DNA of 64,000 nucleotides from Hyphomicrobium_A sp965243865. GTDB lineage: Bacteria; Pseudomonadota; Alphaproteobacteria; Rhizobiales; Hyphomicrobiaceae. Where the stretch lies: NCBI RefSeq assembly GCF_965243865.1, contig NZ_OZ251603.1, positions 1,054,001 through 1,118,000 of the forward strand. Direction: 5' to 3'. Shown piece after piece: positions 1-8,725 of the stretch (its first letter is position 1; each line of letters begins with the position of its first letter). The position numbers and the translations under genes were made by a program. The notes beneath the pieces were generated by a model that was not told the DNA's origin, searched no databases, and saw only the letters and a list, made by a program, of their open reading frames with translations.

Positions 1-39
1 AAGTCCTCTAGCGAGTCCTGGTGCCCGAAGGGCTACTGA
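1..39 (+). CDS. Possible C-terminal tail of a gene entering from the left
   Basis: The first 12 codons of frame 1 are open (ending WCPKGY) and close with TGA at 37-39, just ahead of a strong hairpin at 61-95. This would suit the end of a plus-strand gene convergent with the DUF533 gene. Twelve codons are too few to prove coding or to assign a family, so this is only a possibility. Confidence 0.2.
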   Translation, partial: KSSSESWCPKGY

Positions 40-60
40 TCCCTCACCTCCGCTACCTGC

Positions 61-95
61 CTCGAAACCCGGAGGTTTAGCCGCCGGGTTTCGAG
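61..95. terminator. Perfect 12-bp inverted repeat, likely bidirectional terminator hairpin
   Basis: The arm CTCGAAACCCGG at 61-72 pairs exactly with CCGGGTTTCGAG at 84-95 around an 11-nt loop. It lies 40 bp beyond the end of the DUF533 gene and 22 bp after a possible plus-strand stop, where a terminator shared by convergent genes would be expected. There is no clear T-run on either side, so intrinsic termination is not certain. Confidence 0.45.
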
Positions 96-134
96 CGTCT
101 GCCGCCGCAACCACGGCCCCCGCAGATCAGCGCC

Positions 135-929
135 TCATCCGAGTGCTTGCCGCTGCGGCGCGGCCACAGCCGGCGCAACCTCGCCGCGCGCTCCCCGCAC
201 CGCATCTTCCAGGTGCGCGATCAACCGGTCATCGAGCCCGAGGGTAGCCGCAAGATACCGCAGATACGCGCGCTCCGCCTCGGTATCCGCGTCGATAGCT
301 AAAGCCGACGCTAGGTAGACCTCTGCACGCTGCTCGAGCGACTTGGCCGCCGCGGCGAACTGGGTCGGCGACATTGGCTTGGCAATTTCACCAGCAAGGA
401 AGCGCTGCTCCTCCGAGCCTATGCCGGCTGCAGCCAGCCGCCCGACGATGGCCGCACGCTCTGCCTCGTCGATGACGCCATCCGACAGCGCCGCGGCGAT
501 CATCGCGCGCACCAGCAGCAGCGCATGGTCGTTCGCCGCCGTCGCAGCAGGAAGCGGGCTAGGCGTCACCGACGGCACGCTCTGTGCCGATGTATCGGCG
601 CCCACCGGCTGTCCGGCGCGATAGTTCGAGTAGGCACGGTAAGCGAGGCCGCCCAGTGCCGCGGCCGCACCCAATTTCAGCGCTTCACCGGCAAACTCGC
701 GGCCCGCCTTCGAGCCGAGCAGAAGCGACGTGATCGCACCAGCCGCCACGCCGCCGGCGATGCCTCCGCCCAGCCCGCCGGGCACGCTTTGGCTTACGCT
801 GCCGAGCATGCCGCGCGCACGCTCCAGCAGATCCCCGGCACCACTCTGTGCTGACGCGGATGACTGTCCGGGGCCTCCACTGCCTCCGTTACCCACCAGC
901 ATATCCGGGATCCGCGCCGCATCGATCAT
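135..929 (-). CDS. DUF533 / TerB-like domain membrane-associated protein
   Basis: This is a 264-residue protein with a Gly/Ala-rich hydrophobic stretch (about residues 50-100 from the chosen start) and a C-terminal all-helical TerB-like domain that begins at HALLLVRAMIAAALSDG. That layout is typical of DUF533 (PF04391) proteins, which are inner-membrane associated and of unknown function; TerB itself is linked to tellurite and stress response. I chose the ATG at 929 because GAGGAG lies just upstream. The reading frame extends 24 codons further up, but that part is Arg-rich and unlike the family. No operon partner is visible. Confidence 0.75.
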   Translation of the reverse strand: MIDAARIPDMLVGNGGSGGPGQSSASAQSGAGDLLERARGMLGSVSQSVPGGLGGGIAGGVAAGAITSLLLGSKAGREFAGEALKLGAAAALGGLAYRAYSNYRAGQPVGADTSAQSVPSVTPSPLPAATAANDHALLLVRAMIAAALSDGVIDEAERAAIVGRLAAAGIGSEEQRFLAGEIAKPMSPTQFAAAAKSLEQRAEVYLASALAIDADTEAERAYLRYLAATLGLDDRLIAHLEDAVRGARGEVAPAVAAPQRQALG

Positions 930-1027
930 CGTGAGCTCCTCGAGCGTTCTTCTACGTCGGCTACGTAGGACGCTTTCGCCCTCCAACAAGTGTGGCGGCA
1001 AACATTAGAAGTGGTGCAGAGGCGCGA

Positions 1028-1561
1028 CTATTTCTTGTCGTCTAGGCGCAATCCTTGCACTCCCATGGGCGCCAGTTTGGGCCGCGCGCTGCTGATCTGC
1101 CCCGAGTTGACGCCGGCCCAACCGATCTCACCTGAAAGCCGCCCATACTCGATCTTCGGACAGCGGTTCATGACGACCTTGAGCCCAGCGGCCTCGGCTT
1201 CGGCGGCTGCCTCGTCGTTGCGAACACCGAGCTGCATCCACACGACCTTGATGGCGAGCTTGTCTTTCAGAGCAATAGCATCGCGCGTCACACTCAGCGC
1301 CGCATCCGAATTGCGAAAGATGTCGACCACATCGACCGGAGCCGGCACATCGGCAAGCGTTGCAAGCACGCTTTGGCCGAGGATCTGCTCGCCTTCATGC
1401 CCGGGGTTGATCGGATGCACCGCGTAGCCCTTAGCGAGCATGTACTTCATCGCGAAGTAGCTTGGCCGGTTCGATTTCGCCGACGCACCAACGAATGCGA
1501 ACACACGCATCTCGCGCAGAATATCGGCGATGTAGTCGTCGCTGTATCGATCGTGATCCAT
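1028..1561 (-). CDS. CoA-binding domain protein (YccU-like)
   Basis: This is a 177-residue single-domain Rossmann-like protein of the CoA_binding_2 family (PF13380). The nucleotide-binding beta-alpha-beta start is visible as FAFVGASAKSNRPSYFA, and the typical NRCPKIEYGRL block is near the C-terminus. The family resembles the CoA-binding domain of succinyl-CoA synthetase and has no assigned reaction. The ATG at 1561 is preferred over an in-frame GTG three codons upstream. It lies 63 bp downstream of the crotonase gene on the same strand and may be co-transcribed with it. Confidence 0.82.
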   Translation of the reverse strand: MDHDRYSDDYIADILREMRVFAFVGASAKSNRPSYFAMKYMLAKGYAVHPINPGHEGEQILGQSVLATLADVPAPVDVVDIFRNSDAALSVTRDAIALKDKLAIKVVWMQLGVRNDEAAAEAEAAGLKVVMNRCPKIEYGRLSGEIGWAGVNSGQISSARPKLAPMGVQGLRLDDKK

Positions 1562-1624
1562 GCACCGCACTATAGGCGCGCGCCAAGCCGCGGCGTTAGC
1601 GATCCCAACGCCGCAGGTTCTTGC

Positions 1625-2455
1625 TCAACAGCCCTTCCACTCCGGCTTGCGCTTGCCGAGAAACGCACCGATGCCTTCCTCGGCATCGCGCGCCATCATG
1701 TTGTCGACCATCACCCGCGCGGCATACTCATAAGCCTCCTTGAGGCTCATTTCCGCCTGTGCATAGAAGGCCGATTTTCCAATAGCCACCGTCAATGGTG
1801 ACTTCTGCGCGATCTCTGCTGCAAGCGACAACGCTTGGGGTACGACGTCCCCCGCCGGCACCGCTTTGTTGACGAGCCCCCACTCGGCAGCTTGTGCTGC
1901 CGGGATCATTTCACCGGTCAGCAGCATCTGCATCGCCCGCTTGCGCGCGACGTTGCGTGTCAGCGCCACCATCGGCGTCGAGCAGAACAAACCGATATTG
2001 ACACCCGGCGTGCAGAAGTGTGCGCTCTCTGCGGCAAAGGCGAGATCGCATGTCGCAACGAGTTGGCAGCCTGCCGCCGTAGCCGTGCCCTCGACGGCCG
2101 CAATGACGGGCTTCGGGCACGCAACAATCGCCTGCATCATGTCGGCGCACGCAGTCATGGTACGCGTGTAGAAGGCGAGCCCCTTGTCGGCATCGGCCCG
2201 GTGCGCCGTCAACTCCTTCAGATCATGACCCGACGAGAACACCTTGCCCGACGCAGTGAGAACGATTGCGGCAACATCATCTTCCGCGCCAAGCTCGGTG
2301 AAGGCCGCATGTAGCGCTTCGATCATCGCCAGCGACAGCGCGTTGCGCGCATCTGGCCGGTTCAAGCAGATGCGCGCGACGCCTTGTTCCGGCCGATCGA
2401 TGATCAGCAGAGGCGCAGCGTCGGCGGGCGCTATCGATGCAGCAGCTTGGGTCAT
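1625..2455 (-). CDS. Enoyl-CoA hydratase/isomerase family protein lacking the usual catalytic glutamates
   Basis: This is a 276-residue crotonase-fold protein. The oxyanion-hole region (SSGHDLKEL) and the helix VEGTATAAGCQLVATCDLA are recognisable. In true hydratases two Glu residues act on water: one in a GGGCELA-like motif and one in a PE(I/V)xxG motif. Here these read AGCQLVA and TPGVNIG, so both glutamates are replaced (Q and G). The sequence resembles the ECHDC3-type subgroup, whose reaction is not settled. The start at 2455 has GAGG eight bases upstream. Annotating it simply as fatty-acid beta-oxidation hydratase would overstate the evidence. Confidence 0.8.
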   Translation of the reverse strand: MTQAAASIAPADAAPLLIIDRPEQGVARICLNRPDARNALSLAMIEALHAAFTELGAEDDVAAIVLTASGKVFSSGHDLKELTAHRADADKGLAFYTRTMTACADMMQAIVACPKPVIAAVEGTATAAGCQLVATCDLAFAAESAHFCTPGVNIGLFCSTPMVALTRNVARKRAMQMLLTGEMIPAAQAAEWGLVNKAVPAGDVVPQALSLAAEIAQKSPLTVAIGKSAFYAQAEMSLKEAYEYAARVMVDNMMARDAEEGIGAFLGKRKPEWKGC

Positions 2456-2479
2456 GGAAATCGCCTCGCTTCGTTGAGA

Positions 2480-3022
2480 CTACTGCAGCGCCTTCTCGAT
2501 CTCCGCGCGGTGCGCTTTCACCAGCTCCACGTTCTCCGGATATTCGATATGCGGCGTCGTCTTGATCGCCTCGTTCAACTCCGAAACGAGTTGCTTCTTG
2601 TCATCCTCTGGGATCGACGCATCGGCAGTCACGTCTTCCAGCTCTTTCTTCAGCGCTTCCACCGGCTCGGTGAACTCCCCCGATTTTGAATCGAGCCCCG
2701 CCATCACAATGGAAATGTTGGCGGCGACGTCATCCAGTTCGTTGAAATTGGCAAACCCATGCTTCTTCGCCAGTTCATCGAGCTCCGCCTGTAGTGCTGC
2801 ATCAATGTTGTCACCGGCCTCCTGAAGCTTGGGCGCCACGTTGGCGAGATCCGGTTGAGCAGCGACGAAGCTTTTCACCTGTTCCTCGGTGAGCTTCATT
2901 TGCTTGATCGGAACATCCTTTTGCGGCTCCGTATCCTGGTCCTGGGCCCACGCACTTGTGCAGGTTACGGCCACCATCGCTGCCGCCAGGAAAGGAACAA
3001 AATGTCGTAGGGCCTGCCGCAT
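2480..3022 (-). CDS. Secreted helical protein of unknown function
   Basis: This is a 180-residue protein with a clear Sec signal peptide (hydrophobic VPFLAAAMVAVTC, cleavage likely after SAWAQ). The mature part is charged, Cys-free and predicted all-alpha by eye, with no motif I recognise. The ATG at 3022 is favoured by AAGGAG with eight-base spacing; the frame extends 75 codons upstream, but that stretch has no protein-like character. It ends 24 bp before the crotonase start on the same strand, so the two may form a transcript. A periplasmic location is inferred. Confidence 0.65.
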   Translation of the reverse strand: MRQALRHFVPFLAAAMVAVTCTSAWAQDQDTEPQKDVPIKQMKLTEEQVKSFVAAQPDLANVAPKLQEAGDNIDAALQAELDELAKKHGFANFNELDDVAANISIVMAGLDSKSGEFTEPVEALKKELEDVTADASIPEDDKKQLVSELNEAIKTTPHIEYPENVELVKAHRAEIEKALQ

Positions 3023-3410
3023 GGATAGTTCTCCTTGAACCTTCATTTTGCTTCTTGGTTCGATCCCGCCCACGTCAGGCGATTTGAACATCACTCCTAG
3101 ACGCCATGTTGCGCTAATTCGCGACCGCCACACAGCCTCTGCCTCAAATTCACGCGTCCATGCCAATTGCCGCAAGTTGCCGTGAGCCGCAAGCGCGCCC
3201 GCGCCTGTGAAGCCGAGCTGAACCGAACGATGCGACTGAGGTATCATAATACCACATGCGACATCACATTGATTTTCCTTAGAAAAAATGGAATAACCAA
3301 GGCTTCTGTTGACAGCGCTGCCGCCTTCGGATTAGAAGGCCCCTCCTTCGCCGGCCCGCAGTATTGCGTGAACCCTGACTACGCCGGTGATCCCAGCATT
3401 GGAGCTCAAT
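3023..3410. other. Intergenic region with rplM promoter and a small palindrome
   Basis: This 388-bp stretch separates the divergent secreted-protein gene and rplM. It holds the rplM promoter (3309-3337) and a short perfect inverted repeat GGTAT-CATA-ATACC at 3240-3253 in an AT-rich segment, possibly an operator for the leftward gene. The plus-strand frame running through it is not supported as coding. Confidence 0.5.
3309..3337 (+). promoter_or_regulatory. Sigma-70-like promoter of rplM-rpsI
   Basis: A perfect -35 hexamer TTGACA (3309-3314) is followed after exactly 17 bp by TTAGAA (3332-3337), about 75 bp before the rplM start. Spacing and position fit a housekeeping promoter for the ribosomal protein pair. 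Confidence 0.6.
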
Positions 3411-3872
3411 ATGACGACCTTCGTCGCCAAGCCCGGCGAGGTAGAGAAGAAGTGGATCCTGATCGATGCCGAAGGTCTCGTCGTCGGTCGGCTTGCCGCT
3501 CTTATCGCCACGCGCCTCAAGGGCAAGCATAAGCCGATCTACACTCCGCATGTCGACTGCGGCGACAACATCGTTGTCATCAACGCCGAGAAGGTGATCT
3601 TCTCCGGCGATAAGCATGAAGACAAAGTCTACTATCGCCACACCGGTCATCCGGGCGGCATCAAGGAGACGACCCCGCGCAAGATCCTCGAGGGCAAGTT
3701 CCCCGAGCGCGTCGTCGAGCTGGCAGTCGAGCGCATGCTGAGGCGCGGCCCACTGCAGCGCAAGCTGATGCGCAACCTGAAGATCTACAAGGGCGGCGAG
3801 CATCCCCATCAGGCCCAGAACCCTGAGAAGCTCGACGTAGCCAAGCTCAACCGCAAGAACGCGAGGGTCTAA
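3411..3872 (+). CDS. rplM: 50S ribosomal protein L13
   Basis: This is a 153-residue L13, one of the early-assembling proteins of the large subunit, binding 23S rRNA. Family hallmarks are KKWILIDAEGLVVGRLA near the N-terminus, the GKHKPIYTPHVDCGD block, and YRHTGHPGG in the middle. The ATG at 3411 matches the usual alphaproteobacterial start (M-T-F-x-A-K-P), with GGAG eight bases upstream; an in-frame codon at 3387 is rejected. It is followed after five bases by rpsI, the universal rplM-rpsI operon. Confidence 0.98.
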   Translation: MTTFVAKPGEVEKKWILIDAEGLVVGRLAALIATRLKGKHKPIYTPHVDCGDNIVVINAEKVIFSGDKHEDKVYYRHTGHPGGIKETTPRKILEGKFPERVVELAVERMLRRGPLQRKLMRNLKIYKGGEHPHQAQNPEKLDVAKLNRKNARV

Positions 3873-3877
3873 GGACA

Positions 3878-4357
3878 ATGGCTCAGGAAACCAAGTCTTT
3901 GGAAGACCTCGGCAATCTCAAGGTGGCCGCTCCCGCCGACGCCCCCGTGCACGTCCAGAAGCTGGACAACCTTGGCCGCGCCTATGCCACCGGCAAGCGC
4001 AAGAACGCCATCGCCCGCGTCTGGATCAAGCCGGGCAAGGGCATGATCACCGTCAACGCGAAGGACTACACCAAGTACTTTGCGCGCCCGGTGCTGCAGA
4101 TGCTGCTTCAGCAGCCCCTGTCGGCCACCAACCGCTCGGCGCAGTACGACATCATGGTGACGGTCGCCGGCGGCGGTCTCTCCGGTCAGGCCGGTGCCGT
4201 TCGTCACGGCATCTCCAAGGCCCTCACCTATTACGAGCCGGATTTGCGTCCGGTCCTCAAGAAGGGCGGCTTCCTCACCCGCGACAGCCGCGTCGTCGAG
4301 CGTAAGAAGTACGGCCGCATGAAGGCTCGCCGCAGCTTCCAGTTCTCGAAGCGCTAA
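3878..4357 (+). CDS. rpsI: 30S ribosomal protein S9
   Basis: This is a 159-residue S9 with the N-terminal extension typical of alphaproteobacteria, then GRAYATGKRKNAIARVWIK and the GGGLSGQAGAVRHGISKAL core. It ends in the conserved SFQFSKR tail, whose terminal Lys-Arg reaches the P-site tRNA in the ribosome. It lies in an operon with rplM and is followed by an intrinsic terminator, so the two-gene transcript is well defined. Confidence 0.98.
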   Translation: MAQETKSLEDLGNLKVAAPADAPVHVQKLDNLGRAYATGKRKNAIARVWIKPGKGMITVNAKDYTKYFARPVLQMLLQQPLSATNRSAQYDIMVTVAGGGLSGQAGAVRHGISKALTYYEPDLRPVLKKGGFLTRDSRVVERKKYGRMKARRSFQFSKR

Positions 4358-4389
4358 TCGGCAGGCCTCACGCCGAAACTACAAGGCTT

Positions 4390-4420
4390 GGGCCGTCCTT
4401 AGGGGCGGCCCTTCGCTTTT
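4390..4420 (+). terminator. Rho-independent terminator of rplM-rpsI
   Basis: GGGCCGTCC (4390-4398) pairs with GGGCGGCCC (4403-4411) with one G-T wobble around a four-base loop, followed by TTCGCTTTT. It begins 33 bp after the rpsI stop. Confidence 0.75.
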
Positions 4421-4531
4421 CGGCGTCGGGAGGCTTGCCGGGACAAGGTGGGAATGCCACATACGCCCCCGGGTGGGAGAACCGGCACCGGCAGAGGCAA
4501 CTCTGCGCGGCACCTCGACAGGCAGGGTTAG

Positions 4532-5275
4532 ATGGACTGGTTACTGCAGGACCTGAGCTATTTGCTCGGGGTTATTGCCGAAGAGGCGCAACATCTCGTC
4601 TCGATCGACTGGTACCGGCAGAACTTCGTACCGCTCCTCAACATCATAATGATCGACCTCGTGCTGGCGGGTGACAACGCCATCATCGTCGGTTTGGCGG
4701 CTTCGCGCGTCCCCAAGGCAATCCGCAGCAAGGTCATCTTCTGGGGCATCGCCGCCGCCGTCGTCCTACGCATCTTCTTCGCAGCGATCACTGTCCAGCT
4801 GTTGGCCGTCATCGGCCTCACCCTTGCGGGCGGCATCCTGTTGCTGTGGGTGTGCTGGAAAATGTACCTGCAGATCACCACCGGCAGCCACCATTCCGAT
4901 GTCGGGCATGGCGAAGACACCACGAATGGCGGCCAGGAATTGGGCTTCTGGCAAGCCGTCGGACTTATCACCATTGCCGACGTTTCAATGTCGCTCGACA
5001 ACGTGCTCGCGGTTGCAGGCGCGGCAAAAGGATCGACGCTCGTCCTCGTCATCGGTCTTGCCGTTGCCATCATCCTGATGGCGGTCGCCTCGCACTACAT
5101 CGCGGCGTTGCTCGTAAAGTATCCCTGGATCACCTGGATCGGCCTGCTCATCATCCTTTGGGTCGCCCTCGGCATGATCTACCAGGGGTCGCATGAGGTA
5201 ACCTGCAATGCCTTCAACTTCGGCTGCTCCGAAACGCTGTGGCAGGGCATCAAGCACCGATTAGGCTTCGGCTAA
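4532..5275 (+). CDS. TerC family integral membrane protein (YjbE-like, putative metal exporter)
   Basis: This is a 247-residue polytopic protein of the TerC family with about seven membrane helices. The two family motifs with intramembrane aspartates are clear: IMIDLVLAGDNAIIVGLAA near residue 35 and ADVSMSLDNVLAVAGAAKG near residue 150. Characterised relatives of this family act in manganese efflux or metallation of exported proteins, so a role in Mn homeostasis is a reasonable inference, interesting beside the sit/mntR locus at 37.8-44 kb. The ATG at 4532 follows GGCAGGG. I looked for a yybP-ykoY Mn riboswitch in the leader and did not find the core. Confidence 0.85.
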   Translation: MDWLLQDLSYLLGVIAEEAQHLVSIDWYRQNFVPLLNIIMIDLVLAGDNAIIVGLAASRVPKAIRSKVIFWGIAAAVVLRIFFAAITVQLLAVIGLTLAGGILLLWVCWKMYLQITTGSHHSDVGHGEDTTNGGQELGFWQAVGLITIADVSMSLDNVLAVAGAAKGSTLVLVIGLAVAIILMAVASHYIAALLVKYPWITWIGLLIILWVALGMIYQGSHEVTCNAFNFGCSETLWQGIKHRLGFG

Positions 5276-5385
5276 CCTCCCGCTCCCTCCAATACGCACC
5301 CTGTACGGAAGTCGCAAAAGTCGATACGGAGGGCAACCGAAGCGGAGCACAGCTCCGCTGCGCGATGCTGCAAGGACCGATTGCC

Positions 5386-6363
5386 ATGGGCAAGGCGCAA
5401 CACCCCACGGTTTTCATCGACGGCGAGGCCGGCACAACCGGCCTCGAGATCCGCGAGCGGCTGGCGCGCGTTCCTGAAGTCGAGGTTAGGAGCATCGACC
5501 CGGCCCAGCGCAAGGACGCCGCGGCGCGCAAGGCCATGCTGCGCGAAGTCGATCTCGTCGTACTTTGCCTGCCCGACGATGCCGCCAAGGAAACCGTAGC
5601 GCTCGCCGACGAACTGGGCGCCGACGCCCCCCGCATCCTCGACGCTTCCACCGCGCACCGCGTCGATCCAGGCTGGGTCTATGGCTTCCCTGAACTAGAT
5701 GCCGCTCAGGCGGAAAAGGTGCGCGCAGCCCAGCGCGTCGCCAATCCCGGCTGTTACCCGACCGGAGCCATTGCGCTCATCCGCCCACTCGTCGACGCCG
5801 GCATCATCCCCGCCGACTACCCGATCACCGTAAACGCGGTGTCGGGCTACTCGGGCGGAGGCCGCAGCATGATCGAGGCCTACGAGGCCGGCACCGCGCC
5901 ATCGTTCGAGCTTTACGCCCTCTCGCTCGAGCATAAGCACGTACCCGAGCTGATGCGCTACGCGGGCCTGACCCGGCGGCCGATCTTCGTGCCGTCCGTT
6001 GGCAACTTCCGTCAGGGCATGCTCGTGTCCGTGCCGCTTCACCTCGACTCCCTGCCCGGCAAGCCCTGCTTGCGCGACCTCGAGCTGGCGCTCGACGCCC
6101 ACTATCGCGGCCAGGAGTTGATTGCAGTGGCGCAGGAACCGACGGCGAAGGCCGCGCGCCTTACCGCCGAGGAGCTGAACGGAACCGACCGGCTGGAGCT
6201 GTTCGTTTTCGGCAAAGCGGCGCTCAATCAGGCCGTGCTCGTTGCGCGGCTCGACAACCTCGGCAAGGGCGCCGCTGGTGCAGCCGTGCAGAACCTGCGC
6301 TTGATGCTCGGGCTCGCTCCCACACCGGCTGACAGGAACGCTAGCGCCCGCCAGCCCGCGTAA
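5386..6363 (+). CDS. argC: N-acetyl-gamma-glutamyl-phosphate reductase (type 2)
   Basis: This is a 325-residue NADPH-dependent reductase of arginine biosynthesis that converts N-acetylglutamyl phosphate to the semialdehyde in the cytoplasm. The nucleotide-binding start VFIDGEAGTTGLEIRERL and the catalytic cysteine in VANPGCYPTGAI are visible, with HKHVPEL downstream. The length and the GEAGTTG form mark the shorter type 2 enzyme. ATG 5386 has AAGGA nine bases upstream; the frame is open for 49 more codons but they are not conserved-looking. Position after rpsI is common in Hyphomicrobiales. Its 3' end overlaps the convergent haem A synthase gene by 23 bp. Confidence 0.95.
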   Translation: MGKAQHPTVFIDGEAGTTGLEIRERLARVPEVEVRSIDPAQRKDAAARKAMLREVDLVVLCLPDDAAKETVALADELGADAPRILDASTAHRVDPGWVYGFPELDAAQAEKVRAAQRVANPGCYPTGAIALIRPLVDAGIIPADYPITVNAVSGYSGGGRSMIEAYEAGTAPSFELYALSLEHKHVPELMRYAGLTRRPIFVPSVGNFRQGMLVSVPLHLDSLPGKPCLRDLELALDAHYRGQELIAVAQEPTAKAARLTAEELNGTDRLELFVFGKAALNQAVLVARLDNLGKGAAGAAVQNLRLMLGLAPTPADRNASARQPA

Positions 6364-7471
6364 TCCGGTTCAGATGGAATGTGGTCGCGGCGATAACGAT
6401 CGCCGCACCGGCCTGATGCGCAAGCCCCAGCTCCAGCGGTACACCCGACAATAGCGTCCAGATGCCCACCAGCATCTGCGCCACCACGCAGCCGGCGAGC
6501 AACGCGGCACTCCCGACGATGCGCTCATCATCTGCCGACCGCACCAGTGAAGCGAGGTGCGCGATCGCCAGCAGGACAACAACGTAGGCCACCATACGGT
6601 GATCGAACTGTACCGTGGCGACGTTCTCGAAGAAGTTGAGGTACCAGGGCGTCTCGGCCAGCAGCCCGCTCGGCACCAGCTTCCCATCCATCAACGGCCA
6701 GGTGTTGTACGTCAGCCCGGCTTTCGTCCCCGCCACCAGCGCGCCGAGGCCAGACTGTACGAACACCAGCACAAACAGCGCCCACGCTGTCCGCCGCTGC
6801 CAGTCGGTCAGCGTCTGCAGGCGAATGCGATCGGTGCTCGGCCCCGCCTCCAGCGCCAGCCACACCAGCAGCGCCAGGATCGAAAACGCTGTCAGCAGAT
6901 GCAGGGCGAGCCGGTATTGGCTGACGTCAACTCTGTCGACCAGCCCTGACATCACCATGTACCAGCCGATGGCACCCTGCAGCCCGCCCAGCGCGAGCAC
7001 ACCAAGGCACTTTAACGCGAACGAGCCGCGCAGCCTCCCGGTCAACCAGAAGAACAAGAAAGGAAGCGCGAAGGCGACGCCGATGAAGCGCCCCAGGAAC
7101 CGGTGCGACCACTCCCACCAATAGATCGACTTGAAGGCCTCGAGGTCCATCCCCGCGTTGACGATAGAATACTCAGGGATCGCCTTGTATTTCTCGAACG
7201 CCGTATGCCAGTCGGCTTCGCTCAGCGGCGGAATGGCGCCAAGAAGCGGCTGCCATTCGGTGATCGACAGCCCGCTGTCGGTGAGACGCGTCGCGCCCCC
7301 CACGACCACCATTGCAAACACGAGCAGCGCCACGAACGCCAGCCACAGACGCACCGCTTCGCTCTCCGGTGCACTCGTCACCGCATTTGCGCGGTTTGAA
7401 ACGGATACGGCCAACCCAGCCCCCTGCTCGCTCACTGCAGGCGTGATAAAGGGGGCGGGGCGGCCATTCAA
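6341..7471 (-). CDS. ctaA: COX15/CtaA family haem A synthase
   Basis: This is a 376-residue inner-membrane protein with eight predicted helices. It oxidises the C8 methyl of haem O to the formyl group of haem A for cytochrome aa3 oxidase. Family signs are VVVGGATRLTDSGLSITEWQP in the first periplasmic loop, WWEWSHRFLGR (haem-ligand His), FDHRMVAYVV and LAHQAGAAIV with further His ligands. It is convergent with argC and overlaps it by 23 bp. Type 2 (COX15-like) is the form usual in alphaproteobacteria. Confidence 0.95.
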   Translation of the reverse strand: MNGRPAPFITPAVSEQGAGLAVSVSNRANAVTSAPESEAVRLWLAFVALLVFAMVVVGGATRLTDSGLSITEWQPLLGAIPPLSEADWHTAFEKYKAIPEYSIVNAGMDLEAFKSIYWWEWSHRFLGRFIGVAFALPFLFFWLTGRLRGSFALKCLGVLALGGLQGAIGWYMVMSGLVDRVDVSQYRLALHLLTAFSILALLVWLALEAGPSTDRIRLQTLTDWQRRTAWALFVLVFVQSGLGALVAGTKAGLTYNTWPLMDGKLVPSGLLAETPWYLNFFENVATVQFDHRMVAYVVVLLAIAHLASLVRSADDERIVGSAALLAGCVVAQMLVGIWTLLSGVPLELGLAHQAGAAIVIAATTFHLNRITRAGGR

Positions 7472-7510
7472 GTTACCGTTCGCCGCGCCGCCTGCTGCAA
7501 TGCGGGACGG

Positions 7511-8578
7511 CTAAGCAGAAACGCCTGCCCCGGTATAGCGCTTGAGCGTGTTCATCACGGCAAACGGTAACCCCGTCAGCAGGGCCTTCACATAGCGCAA
7601 ATCCTGAAAATCGCCATTGAGCGATAGCCGCGGAAGCCTGGTCAGGTCGTGCGCGTGGTCGCTATAAAGCAGCCCCTTTTGCGTCGTCACCGCGGTTTCG
7701 ATGCCCAGCTCCTCGGCAATCCGGAACTCGCGCTCCCCCGCACTGTTCTCACAACCGTAGGGATAGCTGAAATGCCGGCAGGGACGCTGCAGCTCGCGCT
7801 CGATGCGCGCGATGCTCTCGGCCATCTCCGCCCGTACCGTGCCCTCATCCAGCTTCGCCAGCGCATAGTGCCCGCGCGTGTGTGCGCCGATGGTCACCAA
7901 TGGATCGTCCGCCAGCTCGCGCAGCTCATTCCACGTCATGAGGATGTCGCCGTTTGCACTCCGCGGATCGATGCAATGTGCGCTGGCAAGCTCTGCCACC
8001 ACTGCGCGCGCCTGATCCTCGGGCAGAGACCGCAGCCACCAGTAGATGGCGTGATGCGCGGCATCCTTGTCAGCGGCGGTTGCCAACCCGAAATGCCGTG
8101 TCTCTCCGTGCATGGCGAGCGTAATCGCCGGCGCCGCACGCAGCACCTTCTCCAGCGTCAGCCACCACAGATCACCGCGACCATCGGCAAAGTCCGTCGG
8201 CACATAGATCGTGAAGGGCGCGCAATAGCGGCGAAAGATCGGATAGGCGAACTCGCGATTGTCGCGATAGCCGTCATCGAGGGTGAAGCAGGCGAACGGT
8301 CGCCCCTCCTCGCCCTGTTCCAGCCGCTCGCGCACCTGATCGAGTGGAACGATGTCGAAACCCGCATCGCGCACCTCGCGCACCACCGACTCCAAGAAGC
8401 TCGGGGTAACTTTCAAGATGCGGTTCGGCTCGAACTCCTGCGGCGCTGATGGGTCGACGTGATGCAGCATGAAGATCACGCCGCGCCCGCGCGTATAGGG
8501 AGCGAGCAGATTGCCGGCGCCGCTATAATGTACGGCCGCCAGCGCCGTTTTCAAAAATGCAGTGGATCGCCTACTCAT
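7511..8578 (-). CDS. Polysaccharide deacetylase family protein
   Basis: This is a 355-residue NodB-fold protein with the catalytic TLDDGYRDN motif (Asp base plus metal Asp) and the metal-binding GAHTRGH motif. FSYPYGCEN further on matches the family's motif 3. MLHHVDP near residue 37 is usual in exopolysaccharide-linked members. The likely role is removal of N-acetyl groups from a surface polysaccharide; it lies head-to-tail behind the GumC-like gene with 147 bp between. By position it may play the part of the holdfast deacetylase HfsH, but it is longer than that protein, so this remains an inference. Confidence 0.88.
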   Translation of the reverse strand: MSRRSTAFLKTALAAVHYSGAGNLLAPYTRGRGVIFMLHHVDPSAPQEFEPNRILKVTPSFLESVVREVRDAGFDIVPLDQVRERLEQGEEGRPFACFTLDDGYRDNREFAYPIFRRYCAPFTIYVPTDFADGRGDLWWLTLEKVLRAAPAITLAMHGETRHFGLATAADKDAAHHAIYWWLRSLPEDQARAVVAELASAHCIDPRSANGDILMTWNELRELADDPLVTIGAHTRGHYALAKLDEGTVRAEMAESIARIERELQRPCRHFSYPYGCENSAGEREFRIAEELGIETAVTTQKGLLYSDHAHDLTRLPRLSLNGDFQDLRYVKALLTGLPFAVMNTLKRYTGAGVSA

Positions 8579-8725
8579 GCGCCCCTCACCCGCCGAAGCC
8601 GCAACGGCTCCTTACGAACAATCGAGCAATTAGCGCTGAGACGCACCCGCAGAATTCACTGATGGCACACCAACACGGCGAGTTGGCTAACAACGGCTTA
8701 AATCGAGGCCCGCTCTATAGACGGA

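Noticed and set aside
4421..4531. Possible manganese (yybP-ykoY) riboswitch before the TerC gene
   Set aside because: I looked for the GGGGAGUAG start and the CAAGACC end of the core. Neither is present; the leader has only short GC-rich hairpins.
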